From NCBI RefSeq assembly GCF_003672135.1, contig NC_039512.1, forward strand, positions 8,572,874 through 8,636,873: DNA of 64,000 bases, in the 5' to 3' direction. The notes beneath the pieces are model-generated. The model did no database searches. It worked only from the letters and a program-made list of their open reading frames with translations, and had not been told where the DNA came from. This document shows positions 26,874-40,928 of this stretch, piece after piece (the stretch's first letter is position 1; every line of letters begins with the position of its first letter). The position numbers and the translations under genes were made by a program. The stretch is from Ooceraea biroi (taxonomy: Eukaryota > Arthropoda > Insecta > Hymenoptera > Formicidae).

Positions 26874-29466
26874 TTTACAAATTAATGGTCAAATAAATGG
26901 CACCTTAGATAGTAACGTAAAGTGATTTTGCACTACAAGTTACGTCGGTTACTTAGTTCGTTTTAATATTACAAGTAACTCCAACATGATGCAAAACACT
27001 CTGTATCATCTCTTTCGCTTCAATGAGCTGCGTCTATCCTGGCACTATGTTCAATATTGTTCGCTAACGTTATTTGCTGAATTTCGTGGGCTCGCATCGA
27101 TCAAACGGTCGCCGCGTCGACAGTGAATAATGAAAACGCGCCGGGAAAAATGCAGCGATAAAAGCGTGTAAACTCGGCGTCGTCGTTTTCCGGTTGGCTG
27201 TGCGCCGCCGTGTGTGCCCGCGTTTGCTGTAACACGCTCTTTAATTTGGCCGACGTTTAGCTCGCCGCTGGGAAAACAGTTGTTTCAATTTATTCGGCGC
27301 GCCGGCGATACGCTATCTACGACGCCCCGCGTCCGCATTGCGGCACGGCAGGTGCAAAATGGAAGCAATTGAATCCCTTTAAATCGCTTTAATTGTACGT
27401 ATCCGTCGTTACCGTGCAACCGGAAATAACAACGGCGCGCGACACCTCGGGAATACGCAGCGCGCCGAAATTGCGAGCATCGCGCACGTGCGCGATCGTT
27501 AAATTTTCCGGCCGCGCAAAAGGCGCGACGATTACGCCGAATTACGCAAATTTGTATAATTGTGAGTACTCTGGGACCATCGGGTAAACGTTGCTGCAGA
27601 AGCACCCCGCAATAACGGAACTCGCCACGGCAATACCCAAACGCCAAACGTAAAATCCAACAGCTCGGCTTGTTTAATTGTAAATCGTTAAACAATATCA
27701 AATAATAGGAACACTTGCAACCAGTTTATTCTTTCAAGAAAACTTGAAAAATTCTTGTAATGAATTTTTATTATACTTTAACGTTTCACTCTAAAGATAA
27801 CTATGTGATCAGGTGTTCCAAAAGCTGATCCCACGTCGTACACTTACGTGTATTTGAACGATCATACTCGCTCGAGAAACGTGATCACGCGGAGAGGAAA
27901 ATCGGTTGGCGTTCGCTTATCTGCGCGGCGATAAATGGCACGCAAGGCGATCTCGTTACCAGTTTTCCGGCCATCCTGGCGTATCCGGAACGGAGTAGCG
28001 TGTGCTTTACGAGTCGCTCCAGGAGTTCCGATAGCGCGATGTGGAAAAGCACGAGCGCTTCGCCAAAGGCAAGGCGAAAACCATAACTTTCAGTCTGCTG
28101 CTTGCCCGCCTTCCACAACCATAAAACCTCCCCGACTGGGATCTCCACCCTCATCGTCCACCCATCCCCTTCGTCCACTCACGCACCTGTATACGTAATT
28201 GAAAACGAATCGCCCGCAGCTGGTTAATTTAGCTTAGTTTTTGCGCTCGCGAGTTTCCTTCCTTTCTTTCCGTTTGGTTGTGGCGCGGGTTTTATTGTAC
28301 TCTCGTGATTCCTCGTTACCCAGAGCGCAATGCCACCGCGTTACAACCGCCGCGTGTAATCCGCGCCGGCCAGCTGCGACTTGCTCGGAATTGAGCTCGT
28401 TCTGCACGGCGCTCCGCCAATATCACCGATGACATATTCGTTTTGTTTGTTTTATTAATGTATGTTTTTTGCTCGTTGCATCAGGTCCTATTTTTATACG
28501 GGCTTTGTTATTTACCGAAGATTCGAAATTCAATCAATGTCAAAAATTGAAAGCCCTATAAAACATCGGGATGATATATAAATTTTATTCGTTTTGTAAT
28601 GTACAGTTTGTCCATGTGTTTATTGAAATTTATTTAATTATTTTATATCTTCTATTATGAAGATTCTTTGTAGTTTACATTTGCATGGAAAATAAATAAC
28701 CAAGATCTTCCGCGATATTAATATTTCAGTAATAAATCCAAAAAGTATTTCACAGATTATTCCAATTTTATTCAAGTTCCAGATTTAAATTGGAGCCGAA
28801 ATATTCGTTCACAATTTTGTTATTCATTGATTAATTTCACTGAATGCTTGAAGAAGCGATAATATCACAAATAAAATTGAAGTAAAGAGAAGGCGTTTCC
28901 CGTGTTTCATGAAAAAGATAATGCCGACGCGATTCCAACTCAGAAGGAACAAGTTACGTCCCAGTCACTATGCGGCAACTGTTATCGCTGCAATTCCCAA
29001 GCTGCAGTTACCATCAATTGCAATAGTCAGCACTCTCGATACTAGGGGAAGCACGAGACGCGCCGGGAACGTTCAACGCGAGGGAAGTCTCACAATCGCG
29101 GAATCACGTTAGTAACTAATATCCTCTTTAATTAATAATGCACTCTAGTGACTAAGGTTTCAAAATTATTATACATATTGTATATGAAAGCTATGATATA
29201 TTCAAAAATATGATTATTTAGCTATATTTAGAGGAAACAATGCGGCATTCCTGGAAGAAGATACGATTATAATAGTAAGCATGAAACCAAGGGAATGAAT
29301 CACCTCGTATGTAATTCTCGAGTATTCTCGCATAAAACGAGTTGTCTCTTCTACATAAATAATTCCCCACCGTATTTTTTTCCTTATAAGTGTACACAAA
29401 ATTAACGAAATTAGCATAGCTATATAGCCCGGATTACCGTCGATTGTAATTGCTAATTAGAATCGC

Positions 29467-29498
29467 AATTTACATTTGCAGCTCTGCAAATGTAAATT
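29467..29498. repeat. Near-perfect palindrome, 15-bp arms
   Basis: AATTTACATTTGCAG and its exact inverse are separated by CT. Small cruciform-capable repeat in AT-rich DNA; function unknown. Confidence 0.9.
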
Positions 29499-31004
29499 CG
29501 CCTTAAAAAAAGAGGGGGAAATGAAGACCAGACGGGAGTGGAATCGAGTAATGAGACAACGCGCGGAGATATCGCTCACGTACAGGAATGTTATTCTAGC
29601 AAATGCGTGTACTTTTTAATGCAATCATGCCGCTCGTACACGACTCACCTTGGATAAATATGATCCAGAGTTTGCGCGGCGGCGTAGTTTGCAGTTTGCT
29701 CAACGTCGAGAGGAAACTTTTTTTCCGATAATATTGATTTCCACCAACGGCAGAGCATTATCACGCTTCTGGAAAATTTCTTTTGTTTAATCTGCCTCTC
29801 ATCCGAGAGACGTGATCGCCTGCAGGCGGATCTGTAGCGCTTCACTTTAAAATCACGTAGTCTCTCATAGACGCTCTGTAAATGAGCTCTTCTTAAGTTG
29901 CGATACGGAAGTGTTTAGATATTCGCTTCGATATAATTAAAACAATAATATCCCTTAGATTTTAATTTAATATCGATTTTAATATTTCTTTACTAGGTTC
30001 TAATTTAATATTTAATATCTCATCATATTCGCACATCTCTCTACTATTATCTTTCTTTTTTTATGTTAAAAGAAAGAGATATGTTTCCCTACATTATGTT
30101 TTACTATTGCTATGCTGTAGTAATTCCGGCTGCAGCAACACGGGAATGAAACTGAGAGCGAGATTGGTTGGAGAGGAAGCAGAGACGTGTGATTGCGAAG
30201 AGAGGACTCGGAAAATTTATAAACCTCCCCGCTTCCAGGAAGATCCGTTGAACGTGATCACGTTGAGCAAGCTACTGCTCCATTAGGATTAGATCGGCAA
30301 TACCAGAAAAAGGAAAACGACGAAGGACACTAATGCTGGCGAGGATTTAGACACATACAGCGAGAGACTTCTCCCTCTCGCATTCCTTTCGTTCTACGGG
30401 AAGTGTAGAATTTCCGAGCCATCGATAGAGCGATAAATTAATGAGGAATGCTTGAATATACAATGGATTTCGCTTCGACTATTTTGTAAAAAATAAATTA
30501 TAAATAATTTAGCAAATTTAAAATTTGATGGACGAATTATAGATGTGCACACAATCGATTGCGTGCATTTAATTATATAAAATCAGTTATTTTATAATCA
30601 ATAAAAGGAACTAGTGATTCTGTGTGTGTTAAATAATGCTCAAGAGTAACATAATAAAGTAATCAATTTATTCATATTTATGCTATTCGTTACTATATGT
30701 TTATATAGATACATATCTTGTATTTATTATATGTATAATATTGCATTACAATTTATGTCATTTATCTCTCTTCGTAACATAGAAACAGATAAAAGTCGGA
30801 AGTAAAAATTTCTTGATATAGGTAAGCTAAAAATTCCTAAAAAAGCTAAAATAAAGAAAATGTATGGCAAGCATTAGATGACCATTAGGCGAACAGACCA
30901 AAACGAGGTACTGGAAAAATAACCTCGTGGTTCTTCCTCATTTAAAATCCTAATTGACTTGACCACGAAATTAGTAATCGTTAGCGGTTACTGCAGGCCA
31001 ACGT

Positions 31005-31035
31005 GGAAGAGAGGGGGAGAGAGAGAGGAAGAGGG
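31005..31035 (+). repeat. Short polypurine (GA-rich) tract
   Basis: About 31 purines in a row with GAGAGAGA and GGGGG. Possible GAGA-factor or triplex-forming site; no adjacent gene. Confidence 0.8.
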
Positions 31036-33703
31036 CATTATAAATTGCCGAGTACTAGCTCCCGAATTATCGTCGGCACACGAAATATCCCTACAATTTT
31101 TCGTTCGTTGGAATAATCGCGAATTTCGTATTCACACATGTTTCTCGCATTATCATATTGCGGGCGTAAATTAATCCCCCCTCCATAGTTTCATGAAATT
31201 AATTAGCTTCCCGCGGTACTTGGACGATTATTAAAATGCATTTTATAATAATTAACAACCTTGTATTTAAATCTCCTAATTGTTTCATCGGCGAAGAGGA
31301 TAATGTAAATTTCCGGAGAAGAGATTTATAAATCGAAAGAGTACTCTGCCAATAAATATTATCCATTTTCGAGTACGTCAATCGCGCATATGCTTCCGCT
31401 TAAATTGATACGATGTAAAAATACATTTTATGTATCTTTAGTGTTTGCCGCGAAAGCTTCATGTTAAAATACGTTTGCGTTATTATAACTTCCCGTTCCT
31501 AACTAAAGTCGAGCTCGAGTCAATATTATGTAAGCCAGATACTCCATTTCAATGCGACTCAATCAAGCTTACTTCATATTTCAGCAACGATTGCATCAAA
31601 TTTCCAGATGTTAATTCCGTGCCGCTCCGCCTGAAAATATTTCAAAATTTACAACAAGTTACTTTTAATTGACCCATGTTTAATGTCATCATCCAGATTT
31701 CATGCATCGCACGTGTTTATCTCGGATAATTTATATCGAAAGTAAATAAAGATCGACCAGGCGGGATCGTGCACTGAATCAATCTTTACTTAATTATCGA
31801 TCTGATTATTCACAAGAGAGAGACCAACGCGCTCTCCTCCGGTCAAGATCCCCCGAGAAGATTATCGCTTTACGTAACACTCGAGCGCTTTCACGCGGGC
31901 ATTCCCTCAGGATATTAACGGGGACCGTAATGCGTGACATTATTGCCCTACGGAGATTCGAAACGGCGTTAAGCGAAGCCGACGGAGCCGCGAGCGTCGT
32001 GGCGCACTCCCGTTGTTAATGTCGATAACCGATACTAACGAGTTGTCCGAGACGGCCCCGCTTCCCTCCCTTGGCGCATTATAAACGGTTCCCCATGACA
32101 GTCGACATTGAATAATGACAGTTGTTGTTCGGACGGAGGAAATCGAGCTGCGTTGCGGCGACTGCTGCATCTGCGGCCGTCGTCGGCAACGCCAATGTTA
32201 CTTTAATTTGACGGAGAAACGCATTGCACGTAGCGTAACGTTCCGGGCGTGAATTCTTCATGCCCTTCCTCCCCTTCCTCCCTCGGAGAAAAGGATGCCA
32301 TAAATATCACCAGGGCGCGAGTCTCGAACACTAAATTGAAAAGCGATAACTCAATAGTGATACGAACAGATACCGAGGAATTTATTAAAATTAAAAAATT
32401 GGTGTCACTGTTTTGCAATAGCGTTAGTAAACATCAATATCAATTGTGGACTTTAATTTCTTTACGAAATGTACAAGATGCAAATATCGCTGTCTTTAAT
32501 TTTCAGTTATTAAAAATATGCCTTTAGTCTTTAGTCATTAAAGTGTATATTGCAATTTCCGTGCCGTCTTTTTTCTTAAAGCCATCTACAACAAAAAAGT
32601 TATACGGGAGTTACGAATGACATCAAAAGCGCTTGAAAGGATATGGCTTTACTGAAAAGCTGTTGTTTGATCTGTAAATAGCTTTTATTGATTCGCATCT
32701 TTCTCTGGCGTTCACTTTGTCACTCACAAATAGGTCTATAAAGCGAAAATGGGAATTGTAACATAACAAGAAGAGCATTGTAACGTTGTTGAGTGACTAG
32801 ATAAAAAAGTGGATCAGTCCATAATAGTATCGGTGTAACAAAGTCATGCTTTTAAAAGGACTTTCAAAGCTTTTATATTATAAATTTAGCGTTTATAGCG
32901 TGAATTTACGGGATTAAGTTACACAAGATGTCTTTGTAAAAATCTATATTATACAACATAAGATTAGAAACGTTGTGATACGTTCTTATTAAATTCCCGC
33001 AAAAGATGTAAAGGATGAAAATGTCGAAATTGTCAGAAGCAACTTTGATACAGACGACTTAAATTATCACTTAAAGATCCCACCTAACTTTTATTGAATA
33101 TTTTATCGGCAAAATAATCCCTTTAATTGACTCGTGCAAAGTTTGGGAAATAGCGTCTCCCGGCAACTCTTTCGGTTAGGAAATTGTAATTTTTCGCACC
33201 CTCGTGCGAAATGGCAGATGTTCCGAGGAAATCACAAGATTGCCGTATTGGTGCACACACGCGCATTTGCTCACTCTATGGATTTCGAATGAGAAAACGA
33301 ACTGTTTTCCTATCTAAGTCAGGATGTAGAAATCTCGTTTCCGGCCCGTTTCCACACGAACCCCAGGGGATAGCTCGCGGGGGGTGAGAACTCATGCGAG
33401 GAGGATCCTGTATTGGTCGATAGAAAATCGAGCGTCGCTTCTATTCCTTCTGTTACCTCATCCTTGAAATCCGCCGTTCTTTTTGCGATTCTTTTCATTC
33501 TAGTTTCGCGTCCATTCGAGGACTTTTAATTCGCTACGATAAAATCAAATGGGTGTGCCATGTAGTTTTTAGATAGAATACAAAGGGGCTTGTTAACTTG
33601 TATCGACGTTCAACACAGTAACTAAATTCCTAATAATTTATATCATCAATTGATGATACGATCGAATTGCGATATTCAAATAAACGCCGCAAGATTTTCC
33701 AGT

Positions 33704-33755
33704 GATATAGTTGAGAGAAGTGAAATAATCAATTTTTATTTCTCTCAACGATATC
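33704..33755 (+). other. Short hairpin, 22-bp stem with 8-nt loop
   Basis: 33704-33725 pairs with 33734-33755 with one mismatch (33709/33750) and two G-U pairs; the core is GTTGAGAGAA against TTCTCTCAAC. It is shorter than a typical insect pre-miRNA. No known miRNA seed was recognised. Confidence 0.5.
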
Positions 33756-33900
33756 GAATTATTAAACGATTAGTCATCACAGAACGATTTTTCGAACAAA
33801 TAAAATAATCGACAAATATTGCATAGTGATATTTATTAATCCGTTTATCGCAAGAACGGAGCATCGAGATCAACGAATATCGGCGAGGATGAATAACCAA

Positions 33901-33920
33901 CGCGCGCGCGCGCGCGCGCG
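33901..33920. repeat. (CG)10 microsatellite
   Basis: Ten uninterrupted CG units. Alternating CG of this length favours Z-DNA and survives only where CpG methylation in the germline is low, as in many insects. Confidence 0.95.
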
Positions 33921-35179
33921 AGCAATTTGATCAAAGCTGATAAATTTAGCCAGCTCGTATTGCTATTCTGATAGGGAGCGATGCACCGGCCATCGTTAAC
34001 AATTAACGTGTGTATTAACACGCACGTGCGCGTCGTTAACGAATTTCATCTCTAATTGAGAGCCGTTTCGTTTGACATCCGTATGTAGCAACATTCCATA
34101 CCGTTGCATTCCAAAGCTGCAAATTGAAAAGCATTAACGTGGCGGCGAGCTTTTTCGTGCTGAGTGTTTTGTAAACGTGCTTTATATGAAAATTTGCGAC
34201 CGCGAAAATGGCACGCGATCTTTTTCCTGCGAGATAACGAACTGCGAAAAATGCATTTGTTAAACAAGCAGCACGCACTAGGTCATTGTTGAATCGCATA
34301 TTGCACAAATAGTGTCCCAAATGAATAGTGCATCAAATGAAATAACGAAGGCTATACCGTTGTCTTAATACACACTCATTCACGAGAGGGAATTATATCG
34401 TTCCGGCCTATCGATCACATGAAGTGCGTGATACCTCTCAGCGGGTATGCAAACGCGTATACAAACAGTCATTAATTATTTGCAATTATGTTACCAATTG
34501 CTTCAATGATGGGCCATTAAATAACTTACGGACCGCGCGTATAGAAACGCAGAGCAGTGTATAGAAACGCGCACGTTCATATGTGCACGGCAGATGATAT
34601 AATGACGCGGATACATCGGATAGATGCTCCGTTCGTCGTCCAATCTCCAGAGAAGCGAGCGTTTACCTGGACGAACTCGCTGAGTAATGGCGGGAACGTA
34701 CTCGAGTTAGATTAGATGGAGTACACTATCCCAAGCATCAGAGGGGGGAAACCGCGGGGTGAGACGGCCCCATCTCCTTAGTGAATCATTTGTCGCGAGC
34801 GGAAACTCCATCGAACACCCGCCGTGTCTGCTTCCCCGCTAATTTTAATCGGTCGCTCTCCGCGGAGAGCGTGTCCCAATTCGACCCGGTGCGCCCGCGC
34901 GCGCGTTCATCCCCCGAAACGACATGCAGCGAGAATTAGACCGGCGCGAAACTGCGAGCGATGAAACGCCGCTGTTACAGCATGATACACGACCGGCGGC
35001 TCCCAGAGAGATTGCCACTCGTTCGTGTCGCACAATACCGGATACGAGCTGCTGCGCGGACACCTTTTTCGCGCTATCCACGCTCTTCACGCGCGGCTAT
35101 TTCCGTTTCAGTTGTTTTTAGATCTCTTTCGAGTGGAGCTGTCGCAAACGTAGAAGAAGCGAAAACGATCAATCGGTGA

Positions 35180-35196
35180 GGGAGAGAGAGAGAGAG
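35180..35196. repeat. (GA)n microsatellite
   Basis: About eight GA units at the edge of a CpG-rich patch (34.6-35.2 kb). Confidence 0.9.
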
Positions 35197-37275
35197 CCGA
35201 TAATCCGCGAAAGGTAGTGTTTTCCGATAAATATATAATAAATATGTAGCGCGCTTTTTTTGAATGGAAGCGCATTTGCAAAAATGTATAATAGATACGT
35301 GAACGCGAATATATTTCTCTGTGCGCTTCGATGCTTTTGAAAATACCCACGCGGATCATCCCCTGGCGAAAACTGTAAATTCCGAGCGCGACGTGTCAAA
35401 TCGCGAGCAATCCCAGACTCTGTGAGAAAGGGGTGGATGACGCGGGGGGTATCCCGGGAGCTCATCATTTTTCGCGGTTCCGAGCAATCGTTCGAAAAGC
35501 TACTCGTATTTTTATGGGGTCGCCGCAAGGGCAATCGCAGCTTAGTATAATCCAGATCTCCCACACTCTGTTATATACGCTGCTCGATACATACATATAT
35601 ACATACCAACATCGCCGGAGGGTAGCTCTCGGGGGCGGATAACTGTTGCTTTAGCATTTTCACCACCGTGGGATATCTCGTAAATTCGGTGCAGCGCGTC
35701 TTGCCGCGATAACATCGAGAAACCATTCTATTATTCGACACAACGGCATACTCATGCATGTGTGTATGTATTATACATATAAATATATGCTGACGTCTGA
35801 AACTATAGTTACTAGGAAATTAAACGTTTCCATTAATGCTCCGGTTGCCTACGTTTCATTTTCCACTAATAAAATATATTAATGGTAAAATAAATAATAA
35901 TAAATAAAAATAAATTCAGAATAATTCGCAACTCAGTTGACCTTTGGGAAAAATGTGGCACCACCCCGTCAAGAAAAGTATGTTTTGTCTCTCACAGAGT
36001 TGTTAAATTGTAGTACATATTTTATAAATTTTTACTGAAATTGAGGCTTTGAAACCTTGGACTTTAAATTTTTATACGATTTGCTAAAGTCGATTCTGAT
36101 GCCAGCGATACTTGTCTTCCGCCGCTCCGATGCACTCAGAAGCGATTTAAGAATATCCGACGCAAATCCTCTACATTCCAAAGTCGATACTCCCGACGCG
36201 ACGGCTGATCCTACGAGAGAATCACCTTCGTATATTTACAGCTTCGATTGTTCTCTCGTTGCCGGTTTCATTGTAACTCGATTCCTTTTGATCCCGATCG
36301 CTCTACGTTGCGGCCTCCAAATTAAACGGCGACATGATATCAAATCCACCTTCTCACCTCTCTCGAGCTCTCCTCTTTATCCAATACGCGCCATCCTCTT
36401 TGTCGTGAATGAACGTTTTATTGCGAACCTGTGCAATCGCGGCCAATGACGGAATCGAAAGCAAATTAAATACTCGCCGACCCATGGCTCGGCTTTTCCG
36501 GGAGTTTTCCTCGTTCGTAAGTAATTTTCCGCATTTGTCTATCGGGAAGCGCGAGGACGAATAGTTGATATTCACGTGAAGCGAATAGTCGATTAGGATT
36601 AATAGCCGATGCAGAATGAATGCGCGATGAAGAAGAAAAATCGCAGCGCAGCGCGCGAGATTACCGGAGTTCGTCGATCGCGAAGCTCTTAACCGATCCC
36701 CGGGATTCGATTCGCGTTCGATGCCGACATCCAATTTCCAGCAACAGATAATGGAGCCGTAAAAAGCCGTAGGAAAAATCTATTTCGGAATCGTGCTACT
36801 GTGCGGGATTATATGAGGAAATCCTGTACTGCGAATACGTGGCTAGATTTAAAAATGGTGAACACATTTCAGACATATATTATAATATATCCCTGCAAAG
36901 ATATCTTTTCCTTTGACAATGTTGACTGAGAAAGTAAATCTAATTATTTCTAATATGTTTTTTAGTAATAAGTATTGAGGCAATAAGATCCAATAAATTC
37001 AATAAATTAATAAATGCAATAAATAAATTAAATAAATAAAATTCAATAAATAAGAATCAATCTAAAATACATCTTTAGGTATATTTAACGTCATATATAT
37101 ATCATTAATATATTGTCGAATTTAGGATGGAAATAATGACATATGATATTATAGAAATCGAGAAATATCGAAGTTGACCGTTCTCGCGAATTTATTTACA
37201 CTGCTATTATTGACTCAGTAACGGTTCGGCGATCTGTTGTCAGACCAATGATCTCTTCTAACATATATAGATAGC

Positions 37276-37372
37276 ACACATAAGATGTGTTTGTCTCCAA
37301 TCTCATATTATTGTGGTAACGCGACTTTTGTAAGTCTTTTTGTTGGAGACAAACATATCTGTCTATATGTGT
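37276..37372 (+). other. Long hairpin, pre-miRNA-like or miniature inverted repeat
   Basis: The arm 37283-37300 (AGATGTGTTTGTCTCCAA) pairs with 37343-37360 over 18 contiguous pairs, one of them G-U. A further six pairs (37276-37281 with 37367-37372) lie beyond an asymmetric internal loop. The terminal loop is 42 nt. Length and shape are compatible with a small-RNA precursor, but I do not recognise a known miRNA, and a decayed miniature transposon is equally possible. An AT microsatellite follows at once. Confidence 0.5.
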
Positions 37373-37381
37373 ATGCCTACC

Positions 37382-37384
<3 letters not shown>

Positions 37385-37425
<41 letters not shown>
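37385..37425. repeat. (AT)20 microsatellite
   Basis: About twenty AT units, starting 12 bases after the long hairpin that ends at 37372. Confidence 0.95.
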
Positions 37426-37429
<4 letters not shown>

Positions 37430-40400
37430 TAACAGTTTCATTCAAATTCCTAACAGACATTTTAGCGATTAATTTTTTGAGTGATGGTCAATCATGAAGT
37501 TATTTCGCTTCACACCCCTGTAATCGAGACCACCGTTAATTTCCGCAAACAATATTCGTGCGACACTCCCTGCCGCATGCCTGAACGCGCGACATGGCGG
37601 CAACCATAAATTCGTCGTGATAACGATCTGCGAAATCACTTCACTGTCGTCGTGTCAACAAGGGACGGCCCGAGGGTGTCTCAGAGGAAGAAGAGCCATT
37701 AACGGGATACTGAAATTCCATCGAAAACTTCGGCGCCGCTAACTCGCTCGATTATGAACGAGTTCCTCGCTCCGTCTCCCGCCGGACAAGAAGCTGCGAA
37801 CTCCCCCGATCGCCTGCAGAAGCCCGTAGCCATACGTATAACCCTCGCCCCCATGTAGTTGCGAATTACCCCTTCACGGCGTTTCCTCGTCGCCGCGGGA
37901 CAATGATACGTTAATCCACTCGGCAGGAACCAGCGAAAACCGAGGAGAGACTCCGTCTCGGATTACTTGCGCGACTCTCGGATCATTTGCAAATGCGTTC
38001 GATGTAACGAACTGTCCGTCCACGGATTTTTGCAATGCAAATGGGCGACGCCGAGATTCCCGCTCGACGACGTGCTGGTTAGCAAAATGATGCACCGCAA
38101 AGTCTCGCCTCTGCGCCCCCTCTCCCCTATGAATATTTCCTGATCATTGTCGCGTTCGCGATTTCCTTGCAACGATGCTGCGAAACCGCGAAACACGAAT
38201 TTTTCCGCTCTGTTAATCCGACACCGGTCCGCTTACACGACACCGTGAGAAACGATAATTGCAAAGTGCATTTAGCACTCTGTTGGAAGGAAGCTATCAC
38301 GCTTCTTGCCTGGACTGAGCTTTCTCTCAATACTTTTCCATACAAAACTTATTTTTTTAAAACAAAAGACGCCAAGTGTTATACGCGCTGCTTGATTTTA
38401 TGAAAAAGTATAATATAACATCGTTTTACATTGAGCGCGTTGGAAATTTGAATCTACTGGTCGGTCGATTATCACTATATAAGACATTTATTAAATATCA
38501 ATAATTCTTAATTTGGCCAGTAATTGTCCGTCCCACATATTGTTCAAATTACATTAAAAATAATTTCTCTCAGAAAATTCTACATTGCGACGATAAATTA
38601 TAATATTATGAAAAATGTAAATTAATATTTAATTAAATGCGCGTGTGTCTTTTGTGCGATATTAGGTGAGGTTTTATATTTGCAAACTAGAATTACAGGA
38701 TTACGAGCGAGCGCCACAATAACTCAGCATAATACATCATTCTTTGCGATTGTCATACGAGCACCGGAAAATTCTTCTTTTTTTGACGACACTGCGCTTT
38801 AATGCAGCAAAGCAAGGTATGCTTCACAAATGCGCATACATCTCGGTAAGCATTTTCTCACGAGCTGAAATATTTTTCCAAACATCCGGAAAATGAGAAA
38901 TTAATATAAATAGATTAATAGAAACCAACAAATATTTAAATCAAACGCAGACCGAAGGGACTTTATTTACAACTCAACAATAATACTACACTTTGCGCGC
39001 AGTTCGAAATTTTTCCTTTTCTATATGGTTACTGACAAAACCAACGATGACGCAGCATCAAAACCAGTGATAATTTCGCCGGGAAAATTAATTTCGCAAT
39101 TGTCACGGTGTTCCTGCGAGCGGAAGTCATGTTCGGAGAAAATCCACAACGTGCTCTCTAATTCTGATTACCAACAGGAGTTTGCAACGGTCTTCTTAAG
39201 TGTTCATTAAAACTTGGAATTTTCATTCTCAAGTAGAAATTACATTCATAAGCAAGTCTGCAGATTTACAAGTAATTACAGAATTTACATGGCATATTAA
39301 TTCGCGACAAATTAATTCCTTTTAATATTATCTTTTATTTATCCAGCCACGAAAGAAACAGTTTTACGTCATAGTCAGTGGCACAATCTTGCGTGGCGAA
39401 ATAAAATTCGACGCATATGTCGATGCAGCCACGAGATGTTTAATTACGCCAATCGTTTAATACCACGTCATTAAACAAGGGGAGAGTTGCGATATAGGTA
39501 CCTTCCCTTAACTCACACAGCGCTGCAATAACTCGTCGGACTAACAAACCGGCACTGATGTCTAAAAAGCGCACTGAACTTCGTTGCTTTCGTTGCTTTC
39601 GAGGGGAGTAAAAGTTCACCGCCGTTCACGCAGAAGGATATAAAATAGACCGCTGGCGGAAGGAGGCACGGGGGAAAGGGCGTATCCATCCCTCGGCGCA
39701 CCTGAGGCGCTGGCCGATCTCGTGAATTTCGAAGTGAATCGCGGAGGCTTAAAGAAATCTCGTGCAATATACCCCGAAGAAATGGAGAGGCGACGCAACG
39801 CGTACATCATTTCTCTTTGATATCTGTCACGCAGAAGAGACGATTCGGGCGCTATTACAGCCGAATGTAAAAATCACCGAATGTTAAAATTTTTATCTTT
39901 GTTTTTAACACATATGTGCAATACATGACATCCGAGTTTAATCGAAAACATGTTTCCCGCATTGATTGATATAGATGTATTTTTTTGCATCAGTTTGTTG
40001 CGAAAACGTGGCAGCGAGATATCTAAAGCACTACAAGCACAGTCGTAAAACCCGGCAATCGGATTTGTTGGGGATCGCCCAGTCGATTATGCCAACGAAA
40101 TCGTGTCCCATCGCTGCGTCGCCAGCCGCGTCTCTTTAAATTCGAATCGCAAGTTTCGGCGTGACGTGCAACCAGTCTGTCAGCTGGAACGCGCTTTTTA
40201 TTTCCATCGACTGCCATCGCTCGCCAAAGTGACTTTTCAAACAAGCAATATTAAATGCATCCATATAAATTACAATCACATAATGATTGACTTTTTAAGC
40301 TTTTTGTGGTAATCAAATGTTATAACATAAAAATAAACATTTGATTTAAAAATTGCGGAATTTAGTAAAAATACGATCGATTAATAATCGACTGCTGGAT

Positions 40401-40901
40401 CTCGATCCAGCTGAAAGTTTAATCTTGTCAAGGCTGGAGATTATTTGACGAGATGTTTAGCCTTCAGGAAAAGGATGCCTGAGAGATGCTCGGCTTCGAG
40501 TGGCAAACACGCATAATGTGCGACATCTGACAGCACTTCCACTTCTTCTAGCTTCCGTTCGTGCTCTTTATATGCGTCAACCTCGATATCGAAGAAGAGA
40601 TGGACATACATCCGCACGTCAGCAACGAAGCGTGCAATAGCGTGATCGTATCATACGCGTGCAAGAAGCTGTATACTTATTACAGATTGTTAATTATCAG
40701 CATCAATAGAGATTGGAGATGAAATATATATATCCCAGTTTACTTTATATTTAGCTCCGGTCCGCTATATTAATTACGGCTTTGCTATGTAAATCATCTT
40801 TTATTTATGTTTCGATCCAGTTAACTCATACTTATTTTGCTGCATTACGCTCTTATTTTGAAAGTACACAGTGAAACTGCAGGGAGGGAAATGTCAAAGC
40901 G

Positions 40902-40928
40902 CTCTCTCTCTCTCTCTCTCTCTCTCTC
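40902..40928. repeat. (CT)13 microsatellite
   Basis: About thirteen uninterrupted CT units. Confidence 0.95.

Noticed and set aside
31445..31672. 75-codon plus-strand ORF with several cysteines
   Set aside because: No ATG start at its head, no splice signals that I trust, and the cysteine spacing fits no family I recognise.
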